From: Legionella taurinensis
GTDB lineage: Bacteria > Pseudomonadota > Gammaproteobacteria > Legionellales > Legionellaceae
Length of the DNA stretch: 64,000 bases
Reading direction: 5' to 3'
NCBI RefSeq assembly: GCF_900452865.1
Contig: NZ_UGOZ01000001.1
Span: 1,054,001 to 1,118,000 of the forward strand
The translations under genes and the position numbers were made by a program. Positions 8,582-15,612 of this stretch are shown here, piece after piece. How positions within the stretch are numbered: the first letter of the stretch is position 1; the number at the start of each line of letters is the position of its first letter. The notes under the pieces are model-generated. The model searched no databases, was not told the origin of the DNA, and saw nothing but the letters and a program-made list of their open reading frames with translations.

Positions 8582-8620
8582 ATGCGTTTGGACTAACGTC
8601 GACTGGCATGGCTTAATTGC

Positions 8621-8640
8621 AACTAATTCTCATTTGTATT
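8621..8640 (+). promoter_or_regulatory. Possible Fur-box-like site
   Basis: AACTAATTCTCATTTGTATT, continuing ATCG, contains ATTCTCA and ATTATC half-sites related to the Fur consensus TGATAAT-N-ATTATCA. It lies 36-55 bases upstream of the ATG at 8676. The match is partial (about 10 of 15 in the best register), so iron control is only a suggestion. Confidence 0.3.
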
Positions 8641-8675
8641 ATCGTTCCTGCTGACTAACAAAATAAAGGACGATC

Positions 8676-9098
8676 ATGAAAGGATGCACTTTTGCAGCGG
8701 CCATGCTGCTCGCGGGTTTGCTTCATGCAGCCAGTGAGTGCCGTATTCATACCTGGCACGCCATCAACTCCCTGGATGGGCAGTGGAAAATCACCTTAAA
8801 AATGATTAATCAGCAGGGTGTGTTTGCTGACCGCGATTGCAATCCCTTAACAGAAGCCTCTCTCAGTGCAGAACAGCCTCTGATTTATGGCTTTGGTTTC
8901 CCAAACGATGCGGATTTCGATTTGGCCTACACGGTCACTGCGGTGAAACAGGAAGCGGGATTCCAATCGAAAGCCTGTGTTTTTGTCGTTACCGCCAAGG
9001 GGCCCGCGCAGCCTGACATTACTGCCATTGCCTACCATGGTGCTGAATGCCAGTGGAAAGTGGTCCGGGGTGTAGGCGAAGATTTTACAGTGAGATAA
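8676..9098 (+). CDS. Small secreted protein, unknown function
   Basis: A 140-residue protein with a signal peptide (MKGCTFAAAMLLAGLLHAAS, cleavage near residue 19-20), four Cys in the mature part and no recognised domain. The mature region alternates beta-strand-like segments (QWKITLKMINQQG; DFDLAYTVTAVKQEAG), suggesting a small disulfide-bonded beta protein in the periplasm or outside the cell. AAAGGA lies six bases before the ATG and supports the start. The 3' end faces another small exported Cys-containing protein across a shared hairpin at 9102. Confidence 0.75.
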   Translation: MKGCTFAAAMLLAGLLHAASECRIHTWHAINSLDGQWKITLKMINQQGVFADRDCNPLTEASLSAEQPLIYGFGFPNDADFDLAYTVTAVKQEAGFQSKACVFVVTAKGPAQPDITAIAYHGAECQWKVVRGVGEDFTVR

Positions 9099-9101
9099 CG
9101 G

Positions 9102-9131
9102 CTCTCCAATTCCGACTTCAGAATTGGAGAG
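9102..9131. terminator. Bidirectional terminator-like hairpin between convergent genes
   Basis: CTCTCCAATTC and GAATTGGAGAG form a perfect 11-base stem around an 8-base loop, exactly between two convergent stop codons (9098 and 9139). Neither side has a clear U-run, so efficiency is uncertain. Confidence 0.6.
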
Positions 9132-9138
9132 TGAGGTC

Positions 9139-9729
9139 TTATTGCTGGGAGGTCGTGCCGGATTGGGGTGCAGGGCTTTCAGTACTGTTTGATTTAGCCA
9201 GTTGGGCGGCGCAAGAGGCGGCAATGTCGTTGATTTTGTTGTCGTACTCTTTGTCCGTCATGTTATCGGAGTTTTTAATCAGGGTTTTTAATTCCGATTT
9301 AGCGCAACCACAATAGGATGTAGCCACTTGCTTTAAGCGATCATCCATTTTAGGGTACACCAGACTCCAGCGATCATGACAGGATTCATCAATGTCTGCT
9401 TCGGAGGCGCCGGTTAATTCATTGTCTTCTTCAAGGGAATTTAAGGCATCGTGAAGCAGGGTACGGGTCATGCACACCTGCGCGGCTTTATCCACGGCGG
9501 CGCTGTCCTGCAGGGGTTGTGTGGCGGCGCATTCGCAATATTGTTCACCAAAATTTTTGTAATCGACCTGATCCTTGGTGGTATTGTCACGCCCAAGCCA
9601 GGCTTTGACGCAGGTGGATTGAAAGGTTTCTTCGCTTTTCGGAGCGGGGGCATTGTCTGCCTGAACAAGTAAGGGGACACCAACAAAAACAACAGCCAAC
9701 AGCGATTTTATTGTTCTATTTGAGTGCAT
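9139..9729 (-). CDS. Secreted Cys-containing protein, unknown function
   Basis: A 196-residue exported protein: basic N-terminus, hydrophobic LLAVVFVGVPLLVQA, cleavage before DNAPAP. The mature part has about eight Cys, arranged as two similar blocks: STCVKAWLG ... QYCECAA ... AAQVCMTR, then ESCHDRWSL ... SYCGCAKSE ... AASCAAQ. That suggests an internally duplicated helical disulfide-bonded fold, each repeat holding a C-x-C pair. The C-terminus is Ser/Pro/Gln-rich. No enzymatic motif was recognised. The upstream region (9761-9771) carries TAATTCTAATT, also found before the exported-protein gene at 14294-14953. Confidence 0.78.
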   Translation of the reverse strand: MHSNRTIKSLLAVVFVGVPLLVQADNAPAPKSEETFQSTCVKAWLGRDNTTKDQVDYKNFGEQYCECAATQPLQDSAAVDKAAQVCMTRTLLHDALNSLEEDNELTGASEADIDESCHDRWSLVYPKMDDRLKQVATSYCGCAKSELKTLIKNSDNMTDKEYDNKINDIAASCAAQLAKSNSTESPAPQSGTTSQQ

Positions 9730-9831
9730 GGCGTGTTACTCCGTAGGGTTGATTTAAAGGTAATTCTAATTTTCAGCATAGTTCACGGATGAAAACTAAG
9801 CGAATGGTTTTAAAAAATTTTTTGAAGAGGG

Positions 9832-9850
9832 AGCCTCCCTTTGGGGGGCT
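9832..9850 (-). terminator. Probable terminator after the F-box/choline-kinase gene
   Basis: AGCCTCCC / GGGGGGCT form an 8-base stem with one wobble around TTT. On the minus strand it lies just after the stop at 9869 and is followed, about 16 bases on, by a long A/T run. Confidence 0.45.
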
Positions 9851-9868
9851 TTAGCAAGAGACCTGACA

Positions 9869-10984
9869 CTAAAACGGACGAAGGCCGTCAAAGGCTGTTT
9901 TTTCGGTGTCTGAGGCAATCAGGGCCAGGGATTCCAGGCAGACGGGATTCTTAAGACTGGCCTGGGTCGCTTCATAACTGGTTTCTGCCAGTTTCACATA
10001 AGCCTCGGTAGCCGTGGCATTGGCTTTGTTAGTCAGCTGAGTCCAGCACCAGAGTGTGATCCACCAGCTGACTAAGGGTTTGTACACTTCAAACCAGGCT
10101 TCAATCGTGGGAGTGACTTTGTCAAAGTAAAAGCCAAGCAGCTGCTTTTCCTGTTCCGCGGACAGTTTTCCTTCCATGCAGAAATAAACCAAATCCCATA
10201 AAAAATCATTATTACCGGAATATTCCCAGTCAATTAATTTGTACGATGTCAGGGACATCAGAAAATTGCCGGGGGTGGGATCATTATGGCAGGGTTTCAG
10301 TGGGATTTTGTATTTACCGCAAACGGCTGCAATTTTTGCCAGGCCGTCTTCAACGGCGGCCAAATCCTTGGGCAGGGGTAGCTCTGCCTTGTCTTTAACG
10401 GCTTTTAATAACGCCTCATTGCGTTGAAAAAGATGAATGTCATTGCTGAAACGATGCGATTGATGGAGGCTTTGAAAAATTCCCGCCACCTTTTCCAGCA
10501 CCTGCTTTTCTTTAAGTAGCGCAGGGATTAGGGGTTTGCTGTTCTCAAAAAAGCGTGTTAACTGAAGACCATCCTGATCATTAAAAAATTCAATGGACAC
10601 ATTAATCGCTAACTGACTGGTTTGCCTGGCGTTGTAGCCTTCGTGTTGTCTGTTAATAAAACTGGAGGTGTTTTTGCCCGGGACACGCAGCACAAACTGT
10701 TCTGCCGGCGTGCTTAAGCGTTTAAGCTGTTTGACAAAATAGGTGAGATTGGTCATGCCGCCTGACAATTGTTTCAGTTTAAGTCGGTAAGGGGCTATGG
10801 CTCGCAAGCGCGGGATGTGTTGAATGATAGGAGAGAGTTCATTGGTTTGTTTTGTTCTTTCTGCCAGCTGATTCCACCCTTTACTGACCTGCGAGGTTTT
10901 TGCCAGTGTGTGAGGATCAAGGAAGCTGAATAAATAAATGGCCAGGGGTTCGGGCAGCTTTTGATCAAAAAAAGAAAATTTCAT
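9869..10984 (-). CDS. F-box / LicA-type choline kinase fusion, candidate Dot/Icm effector
   Basis: A 371-residue protein. Residues 9-45 form an F-box (KLPEPLAIYLFSFLDPHTL, then TSQVSKGWNQL). Residues about 68-370 are a choline/aminoglycoside-phosphotransferase fold. The signs are the nucleotide loop LSGGMTNLTYFV (residues 73-84), FVLRVPG (97-103) as in LicA, the Brenner loop HNDPTPGN (His233, Asp235) and the metal Asp252 in IDWEYSGNND. It would phosphorylate choline, ethanolamine or another small alcohol, while the F-box could couple it to a host SCF ubiquitin ligase; the pairing is unusual and the role is inferred. Start chosen at 10984, where GGTGAG lies seven bases upstream; an ATG six codons earlier lacks one. 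No signal peptide. Confidence 0.82.
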   Translation of the reverse strand: MKFSFFDQKLPEPLAIYLFSFLDPHTLAKTSQVSKGWNQLAERTKQTNELSPIIQHIPRLRAIAPYRLKLKQLSGGMTNLTYFVKQLKRLSTPAEQFVLRVPGKNTSSFINRQHEGYNARQTSQLAINVSIEFFNDQDGLQLTRFFENSKPLIPALLKEKQVLEKVAGIFQSLHQSHRFSNDIHLFQRNEALLKAVKDKAELPLPKDLAAVEDGLAKIAAVCGKYKIPLKPCHNDPTPGNFLMSLTSYKLIDWEYSGNNDFLWDLVYFCMEGKLSAEQEKQLLGFYFDKVTPTIEAWFEVYKPLVSWWITLWCWTQLTNKANATATEAYVKLAETSYEATQASLKNPVCLESLALIASDTEKTAFDGLRPF

Positions 10985-11028
10985 TTCGCACTCACCAGGC
11001 AAGGGTAGGCTCGAGTCTAGCGAAATAA

Positions 11029-11048
11029 TAATCTTATTGTAAAGATTA
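11029..11048. promoter_or_regulatory. Inverted repeat upstream of the F-box/choline-kinase gene
   Basis: TAATCTT-ATTGTA-AAGATTA, a perfect 7-base inverted repeat, lies 45-64 bases before the start codon at 10984 and just beyond the dsbD terminator. It sits where an operator would, and no regulator is identified. Confidence 0.35.
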
Positions 11049-11054
11049 GGTATG

Positions 11055-11080
11055 AAAAAGCGCCCGATCCTGTCGGGCGC
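11055..11080 (-). terminator. Intrinsic terminator of dsbD
   Basis: Reading on the minus strand: GCGCCCGA, loop CAGGA, TCGGGCGC, then TTTTT. A perfect 8-base GC-rich stem with a U-run, starting seven bases after the dsbD stop. Confidence 0.9.
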
Positions 11081-11086
11081 GCGTGT

Positions 11087-12433
11087 TCAGCCTTGTTTAA
11101 GCCGATGGATACGGTCTGACAAGGCCTGTTGGTTAATAAAGCCCACGGCACTTAAATCATCCACCACCTGTCCCTCGCGATCAATGAACAACAGGGTGGG
11201 CGTGCCGTAAATGGCAAAGGCCTGTTTAATTTCGTCCGTGGTCGGATTGCTCTGGCTGATATCAATTTTTAAACGCAGCAGGCCGTCTAACGACGAGCGC
11301 AATTGCGGTTGATTCAAGACCCTGGATTCAAGGGCCTGGCAGGCGCTGCACCAGGACGCAGTAAAGACCAGCAAGGCGGGTTTATGTTGGCGGCGGGCAT
11401 CGTTAAGCCGCTTTTCAATGGCTGCCATGGAATCTGCCGCCACAAAAACCGTTTGTTTTACCGCGTGTTGTTTTTGAAGTGCTGCAGGCGCTATCAAAGG
11501 CAATAGCGCGGCGTGAGCGAGCATCCCGCCGGCCATGATGCTGGCAACGCCCATGCCTTTAAACCACACAGCACCTTTATGAGTGGTGCTTTGCAGACTG
11601 CCAAGGAAGATGCTGCCAAATACGAACAGTGACGCCCATAAAAGCGTAATGATTGGGGCAGGCAGGATGCGTGATGCCATCCAGATGGCCATGGCAAACA
11701 GGACCAGGGCAAAGCATTTCTTGATTTTGAGCATCCAGCCGCCTGTTTTCGGCAACAGGGAACCATAACCCGAGCCCACCAGCAGCAGGGGCATGCCCAT
11801 TCCCGCGGCCATGACCAGTAAAATCAGGCCGCCCTGTGCGGGTTCCCCTTTCTGACTGATATAGGTCAGTACGCCGATCAAGGGGGCGGTAACGCAGGGA
11901 GAGACCACCAGGGTTGAGGCAATACCCATCAGCATAGCCCCGGCATAGCCGGGTTTGCCGCGTTGCTTGAATCGATGTTGCAGCGCTTGCGGCAACCGCA
12001 GTTCAAACAGACCTGACATGGAGAGTCCCATCATCACAAACAAGGCACTGAAGCTTAGAATGACGGCCGGTTGCTGCATGGCTGTCTGCAGGGTGCTGCC
12101 CAGGTAACCCGCCATGACCCCGGCTGCGGCATAGGTTGCGGCCATGCCGATGACATAGCTTAAGGATAATTTGAAAGCCTGCGGGGTGGATAATGAATCC
12201 CGGCCGACAAGAATGCCTGAGAGGATGGGAATCATCGGTAAAACACAGGGAGTAAACGACAGCAAGAGGCCGAGGCCAAAAAACGCGGAGAGATAAATGA
12301 GTGCATTGTGATGTTCAATAAAATGCATAATCATCGCCGGGTTGGCGCTCCCCAATTCACCGCTGAATGACCAGGCGCTTTTTGAAACAAACATCAGCAG
12401 CGCCAAAAAGCGAAAACCTTTCCATAAATTCAT
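11087..12433 (-). CDS. dsbD: Thiol:disulfide interchange protein DsbD, short form
   Basis: Inner-membrane reductant conduit that passes electrons from cytosolic thioredoxin to periplasmic thiol proteins. A signal-like first helix is followed by a CcdA-type eight-helix domain with its two redox Cys (FTPCVLPM and VSPCVTAP). A C-terminal periplasmic thioredoxin domain has WCSAC (FTASWCSACQALESRV). At 448 residues it is about 110 shorter than the classical DsbD, because the N-terminal immunoglobulin-like alpha domain is missing: only about 35 residues precede the first membrane helix. Substrates may be reduced directly or through a separate carrier. A small two-helix membrane protein gene lies 66 bases upstream on the same strand. 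Confidence 0.9.
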   Translation of the reverse strand: MNLWKGFRFLALLMFVSKSAWSFSGELGSANPAMIMHFIEHHNALIYLSAFFGLGLLLSFTPCVLPMIPILSGILVGRDSLSTPQAFKLSLSYVIGMAATYAAAGVMAGYLGSTLQTAMQQPAVILSFSALFVMMGLSMSGLFELRLPQALQHRFKQRGKPGYAGAMLMGIASTLVVSPCVTAPLIGVLTYISQKGEPAQGGLILLVMAAGMGMPLLLVGSGYGSLLPKTGGWMLKIKKCFALVLFAMAIWMASRILPAPIITLLWASLFVFGSIFLGSLQSTTHKGAVWFKGMGVASIMAGGMLAHAALLPLIAPAALQKQHAVKQTVFVAADSMAAIEKRLNDARRQHKPALLVFTASWCSACQALESRVLNQPQLRSSLDGLLRLKIDISQSNPTTDEIKQAFAIYGTPTLLFIDREGQVVDDLSAVGFINQQALSDRIHRLKQG

Positions 12434-12499
12434 AATGAGTATCCTCTGGTTAATATGATTGAAGCGAAGTGCTTAACTCCGCAAAGGGATTACGTGTGA

Positions 12500-12823
12500 T
12501 TACATTGACCAGGAGGGGCGAATGGGGGGGCGTAACAGGCGTTTAATGGGGGCGGAGGCCGCCCAGACGGCGAGCGTGAAGTAAACTAGGGAAATCAACA
12601 GGCCGAAAGGGGTGAACAGTCCGCCTGCCTGGTTTTCACTCAACAGGCAATAGGCGGTAGACGCACAGGACATCGCGGTGGAAAGCCGGTTTTGGCAGTC
12701 GTACTGGAAGGTGTAATGGGCCGTGGTTTGCTCGGCGGCAGAAGGCAGCAGCACGGGTTTAAGGGCCAGGATCAGCAGACTTAAAACCAGCATACCATGT
12801 AGAATTCGCAGGGATAATTTCAT
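12500..12823 (-). CDS. Small membrane protein, unknown function
   Basis: A 107-residue protein with an N-terminal hydrophobic helix (LRILHGMLVLSLLILALKPV), a loop containing three Cys, and a second helix (TPFGLLISLVYFTLAVWAAS) before a short basic tail. No family recognised. The start at 12823 follows AAGGCG; the upstream in-frame ATG is not supported. It precedes dsbD by 66 bases on the same strand and may be co-transcribed, and its periplasmic Cys residues would fit a redox partner. That link is inference. Confidence 0.6.
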   Translation of the reverse strand: MKLSLRILHGMLVLSLLILALKPVLLPSAAEQTTAHYTFQYDCQNRLSTAMSCASTAYCLLSENQAGGLFTPFGLLISLVYFTLAVWAASAPIKRLLRPPIRPSWSM

Positions 12824-12953
12824 CGCCTTATAATAAACCAATCCGTTGTAAATTGTAAAACCCAGCTCTTTTTGAGTAAAAATTGTTCTTTTTTGGTTGT
12901 AAATCCGGTCAAAAGAAGTAAAAATGTCAGAATGTTACAGGTGGAGGATGCAG

Positions 12954-14312
12954 ATGGGTAAAGCAACGGACGAGTTTCGAAAGCGTGATAATGAGAAAGG
13001 CGGTTTTGAAGATTGCCGCGAGTTTAGTACCTGGTATGACAATGAAGACGCCAAACGCATTGCATGGACTTTGTTTACCCGTTTGCCTGAAAGCAAAACC
13101 AGGGCCCTTTTTTTACCACCCCAGGTGGTGTTTGACGGTATTTACAATCGAGATATCGGCGATGTGTTAAACATCGCTGCCGACTGGTTCAGAAAAACGC
13201 CTGAACACGTGCGCTATTTCCCGTTTATCTTTAAGCCCGAATTGGCGGGCGCTCATTACATGGCCGGTGTTTTTGTCAAGGTGGCGGCCTTGGGCATGAA
13301 GCTTGTGTTGTTTAACCCTGCCGGACAAATCAAGCATCTGAATTTAACGAAGCTCGATAAACTCATTCCTGTGTATGCCTCTCCCCATGCCTTGCAAACC
13401 GCTAAAAAAGATGGGGGGAAACTGGTTTCCTGTGGGCCTTTAAGCCTTTATTTTTTAGAGTATGTCTTAAATAACCCCAATTGGCTTGAGACGGTGGATG
13501 AGCGCTTTCTTCTGCCCAACGCCCTGGCCCGGTTTAATGATGAAGAAACGTACAAAGACAACATACTGACATTAAGAAACAGGCACGATGAGTTGCTGCA
13601 AACGGTGAGCGACGAGGACTTAAACAGGGTGAGTGACTTTTACGAACCGTTCGATGCCATGTTGTTGAGTACTCTGGATACCCTCGATAAAAAAAGAGAA
13701 AGGGAGGCGCTGCTGGATTCCTATGACTTCTATGTCGAGGACGGTAGCGATGACGAGCCTCCGCTCAATCCGGATGAGTCTCTGTCGGGGGATGACGATG
13801 AGCAGATTGATGAGTTTAGCCACGAGTCATCCGACGAGAGCCCGGTAACCGCTTTTATAGGAAAACAAAATCCCACGGAGTGCCCGCTTAAGCCCAAGCA
13901 GGAGGCCGATAAGGTAAACCTTTCCGTTCCCGTGGAGTCCATACGCGAGGTTCCGTTCAAGGCATCATCGCTGCAAACGGACGTGGTAAGCCTTGTGGAA
14001 TCCTATCCCTTAACGGCTGATAGGCAAGAAAAGGATCTCGAGGGGGAGACGCGTGGGGTTCAGGCTGTCAGGACAGAGATTGAACGTTTGCGGAAAAAAA
14101 CAGGCCTTTTGTCCTGGGGATGCATGGACAAGAGTAACCGCATTCAACAAGCATTGACTACAGCCTGCACCGCAAAGGGAGAGGATGTACGCCTTAATCC
14201 AGCGGTGCGCGAGGCATTGGGCGCGCACCGCATCGGCTTCTTTGGTAAAGCGCAATCGCTAATCGCTATCGATGAGTCGCTGGCCAACGAGGGCTATTCA
14301 GTCCCGCTTTGA
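12954..14312 (+). CDS. Predicted papain-like cysteine protease with acidic tail, candidate effector
   Basis: A 452-residue soluble protein. Residues 95-170 carry a His ... Asn ... Cys series like Ulp1/YopJ-clan (CE) peptidases: AGAHYMAGVFVKV (His101), MKLVLFNPAG (Asn121), LVSCGPLSLYFLEYVL (Cys160). The usual oxyanion Gln six residues before the Cys is absent, so activity is a prediction. Residues about 240-290 are very acidic. The last 75 residues (IERLRKKTGLL ... NRIQQALTTACTAKGEDVRL ... VREALGAHRIGFF) resemble a C-terminal module I associate with several Legionella proteins. If active, ubiquitin-like or acetylated host targets are possible. The start at 12954 follows GGTGGAGG by six bases; an ATG at 12948 abuts that site and another is at 12924. 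The 3' end overlaps the convergent gene by 19 bases. Confidence 0.65.
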   Translation: MGKATDEFRKRDNEKGGFEDCREFSTWYDNEDAKRIAWTLFTRLPESKTRALFLPPQVVFDGIYNRDIGDVLNIAADWFRKTPEHVRYFPFIFKPELAGAHYMAGVFVKVAALGMKLVLFNPAGQIKHLNLTKLDKLIPVYASPHALQTAKKDGGKLVSCGPLSLYFLEYVLNNPNWLETVDERFLLPNALARFNDEETYKDNILTLRNRHDELLQTVSDEDLNRVSDFYEPFDAMLLSTLDTLDKKREREALLDSYDFYVEDGSDDEPPLNPDESLSGDDDEQIDEFSHESSDESPVTAFIGKQNPTECPLKPKQEADKVNLSVPVESIREVPFKASSLQTDVVSLVESYPLTADRQEKDLEGETRGVQAVRTEIERLRKKTGLLSWGCMDKSNRIQQALTTACTAKGEDVRLNPAVREALGAHRIGFFGKAQSLIAIDESLANEGYSVPL

Positions 14313-14953
14313 GGCTTCTGGGGCTTGCTTTGATTCAACAGCTTAATCCATTTTTCCCGGCGCTCATTGTCCATGGGCGCTTCCTTGATGACATAGTGCA
14401 GCACATACATTCCGTCTTTGCCTTTGGTAATCAGCTGCAGTTCATCCTGTTTCAGATTTTCAGGTTCCGTCACCTGGAATTCAAACAGAACCCGATCGGG
14501 GCTTTCACTGATCACTTTAATCACCGGATCAAGGCCTGATTCTTTCAAATATTTCATGACATTCTGACTGAATTCTTTCGGTGTCATCTTATCCTGGATA
14601 CCGGGGATGAACTGGCTGGTCACTAATTCCTGCCATTTTTCAATGCTGTCCCCTTTGGGGATGTATTCAATGGTGGTGATGGTGTCGGTTTTTTGTCCCC
14701 AGGCGGCTTTCCACTCGCGATCATCAAAAACGATGGTTTGCATTTCCATGCTTTCCAGGTCGCCGGGTGGGTTTTGCAGGCGTGAGGCTTTGGTGCTGCA
14801 ATAGAGTTCGCCGTTGTAATTATAATATTCCACGCAGTCCGTGTTTTTGCCCTTTTCAACTTTGATTAAATCGGATTTGTCTGGTTCTGCCTGCAGAGGC
14901 AAGGCCAGGGCGTACAACAAACACAATGAAAACAAGGGTCTGTATCCGCTCAT
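14294..14953 (-). CDS. Secreted protein, unknown function
   Basis: A 219-residue exported protein with a signal peptide (PLFSLCLLYALALPLQA, cleavage before EPDKSD). Two Cys in the mature N-terminus (TDCVEYYNYNGELYCSTKA) could form a disulfide. The remainder has alternating strands and helices (VLFEFQVTEPENLKQDELQL; MYVLHYVIKEAPM) and no recognised family. Its final codons overlap the 3' end of the protease-like gene on the other strand. Upstream, TAATTCTAATT at 14978-14988 is shared with the gene at 9139-9729. Confidence 0.72.
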   Translation of the reverse strand: MSGYRPLFSLCLLYALALPLQAEPDKSDLIKVEKGKNTDCVEYYNYNGELYCSTKASRLQNPPGDLESMEMQTIVFDDREWKAAWGQKTDTITTIEYIPKGDSIEKWQELVTSQFIPGIQDKMTPKEFSQNVMKYLKESGLDPVIKVISESPDRVLFEFQVTEPENLKQDELQLITKGKDGMYVLHYVIKEAPMDNERREKWIKLLNQSKPQKPQSGTE

Positions 14954-15037
14954 AATTTATCTTCCCTGTATTATTTTAATTCTAATTGTAGCAATTATTT
15001 TGGTCGACAGGGATTGTAAACCCGCATTTCAAGCGCA

Positions 15038-15526
15038 TTAAAAAGAAATTAAATCAAGAAAAAGGCGCTGGAGAGCCTCTGTAAGCGATTGATTCATGAC
15101 CTCGGTCAGCCAATGTAAATAAAGCAGTTTCTGTTGTTTGACATCGATGGAATCGGCTTGCGGCTTGTCCTTAAAGGCCCGGTACAGCGCGTCCTGCTGC
15201 AGCGACTCAGACACTAATTCAAGCTGAAGAATCTGTCCATAGTCGGCCTTTATCCCGACGTCTGCCGGCAGGGAGGCTAAGTAGTGGCGAACGCAACGTA
15301 ACGGTTCGGTCAGGCGCGACTGCGTTTCAGCCACCAACGCCACGGCATTTTGCATGTCATTCAGGCGGATAAGCCGTTGGGTTTGACCTGACCAGGCACA
15401 GAATAACACCAGGTTGACGTTGTATTGCCACTGATTTTGCAGGGTGAGGCAAATCGTTTTGACCTGAGGATTGCGATACAGGTGATTGGAGAATTGCCAG
15501 AAGGGGTTATCAAGAGGGGTCGTCAT
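15038..15526 (-). CDS. TIGR02444 family protein (DUF2390)
   Basis: A 162-residue cytosolic protein of unknown function. The N-terminus NPFWQFSNHLYRNPQVKTIC followed by LQNQWQYNVNLVLFCAWSG is the hallmark of the TIGR02444 family. The remainder is alpha-helical. The start is taken at MTTPLDNPFW (15526), the usual family start; 12 extra in-frame codons upstream are not conserved in character. It is divergent from the solute-binding protein gene, with overlapping promoter space between them. Confidence 0.82.
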   Translation of the reverse strand: MTTPLDNPFWQFSNHLYRNPQVKTICLTLQNQWQYNVNLVLFCAWSGQTQRLIRLNDMQNAVALVAETQSRLTEPLRCVRHYLASLPADVGIKADYGQILQLELVSESLQQDALYRAFKDKPQADSIDVKQQKLLYLHWLTEVMNQSLTEALQRLFLDLISF

Positions 15527-15553
15527 GAAAGAAAATACAAAATAACCGTCATT

Positions 15554-15583
15554 TTTACACAACAGGCTAAGGCTGACTATAGT
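15554..15583 (+). promoter_or_regulatory. Candidate sigma-70 promoter for the solute-binding protein gene
   Basis: TTTACA (15554-15559), 18 bases, TATAGT (15578-15583), 30 bases upstream of the ATG. A TATAAT follows at 15584-15589. Fair match by eye only. Confidence 0.4.
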
Positions 15584-15612
15584 TATAATAGAAAAATAAC
15601 CATGAGCTTACG

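Noticed and set aside
12848-12859. Two GTAAA pentamers upstream of the protease-like gene as a CpxR box
   Set aside because: They are separated by two bases, not the five expected for the Legionella CpxR consensus.
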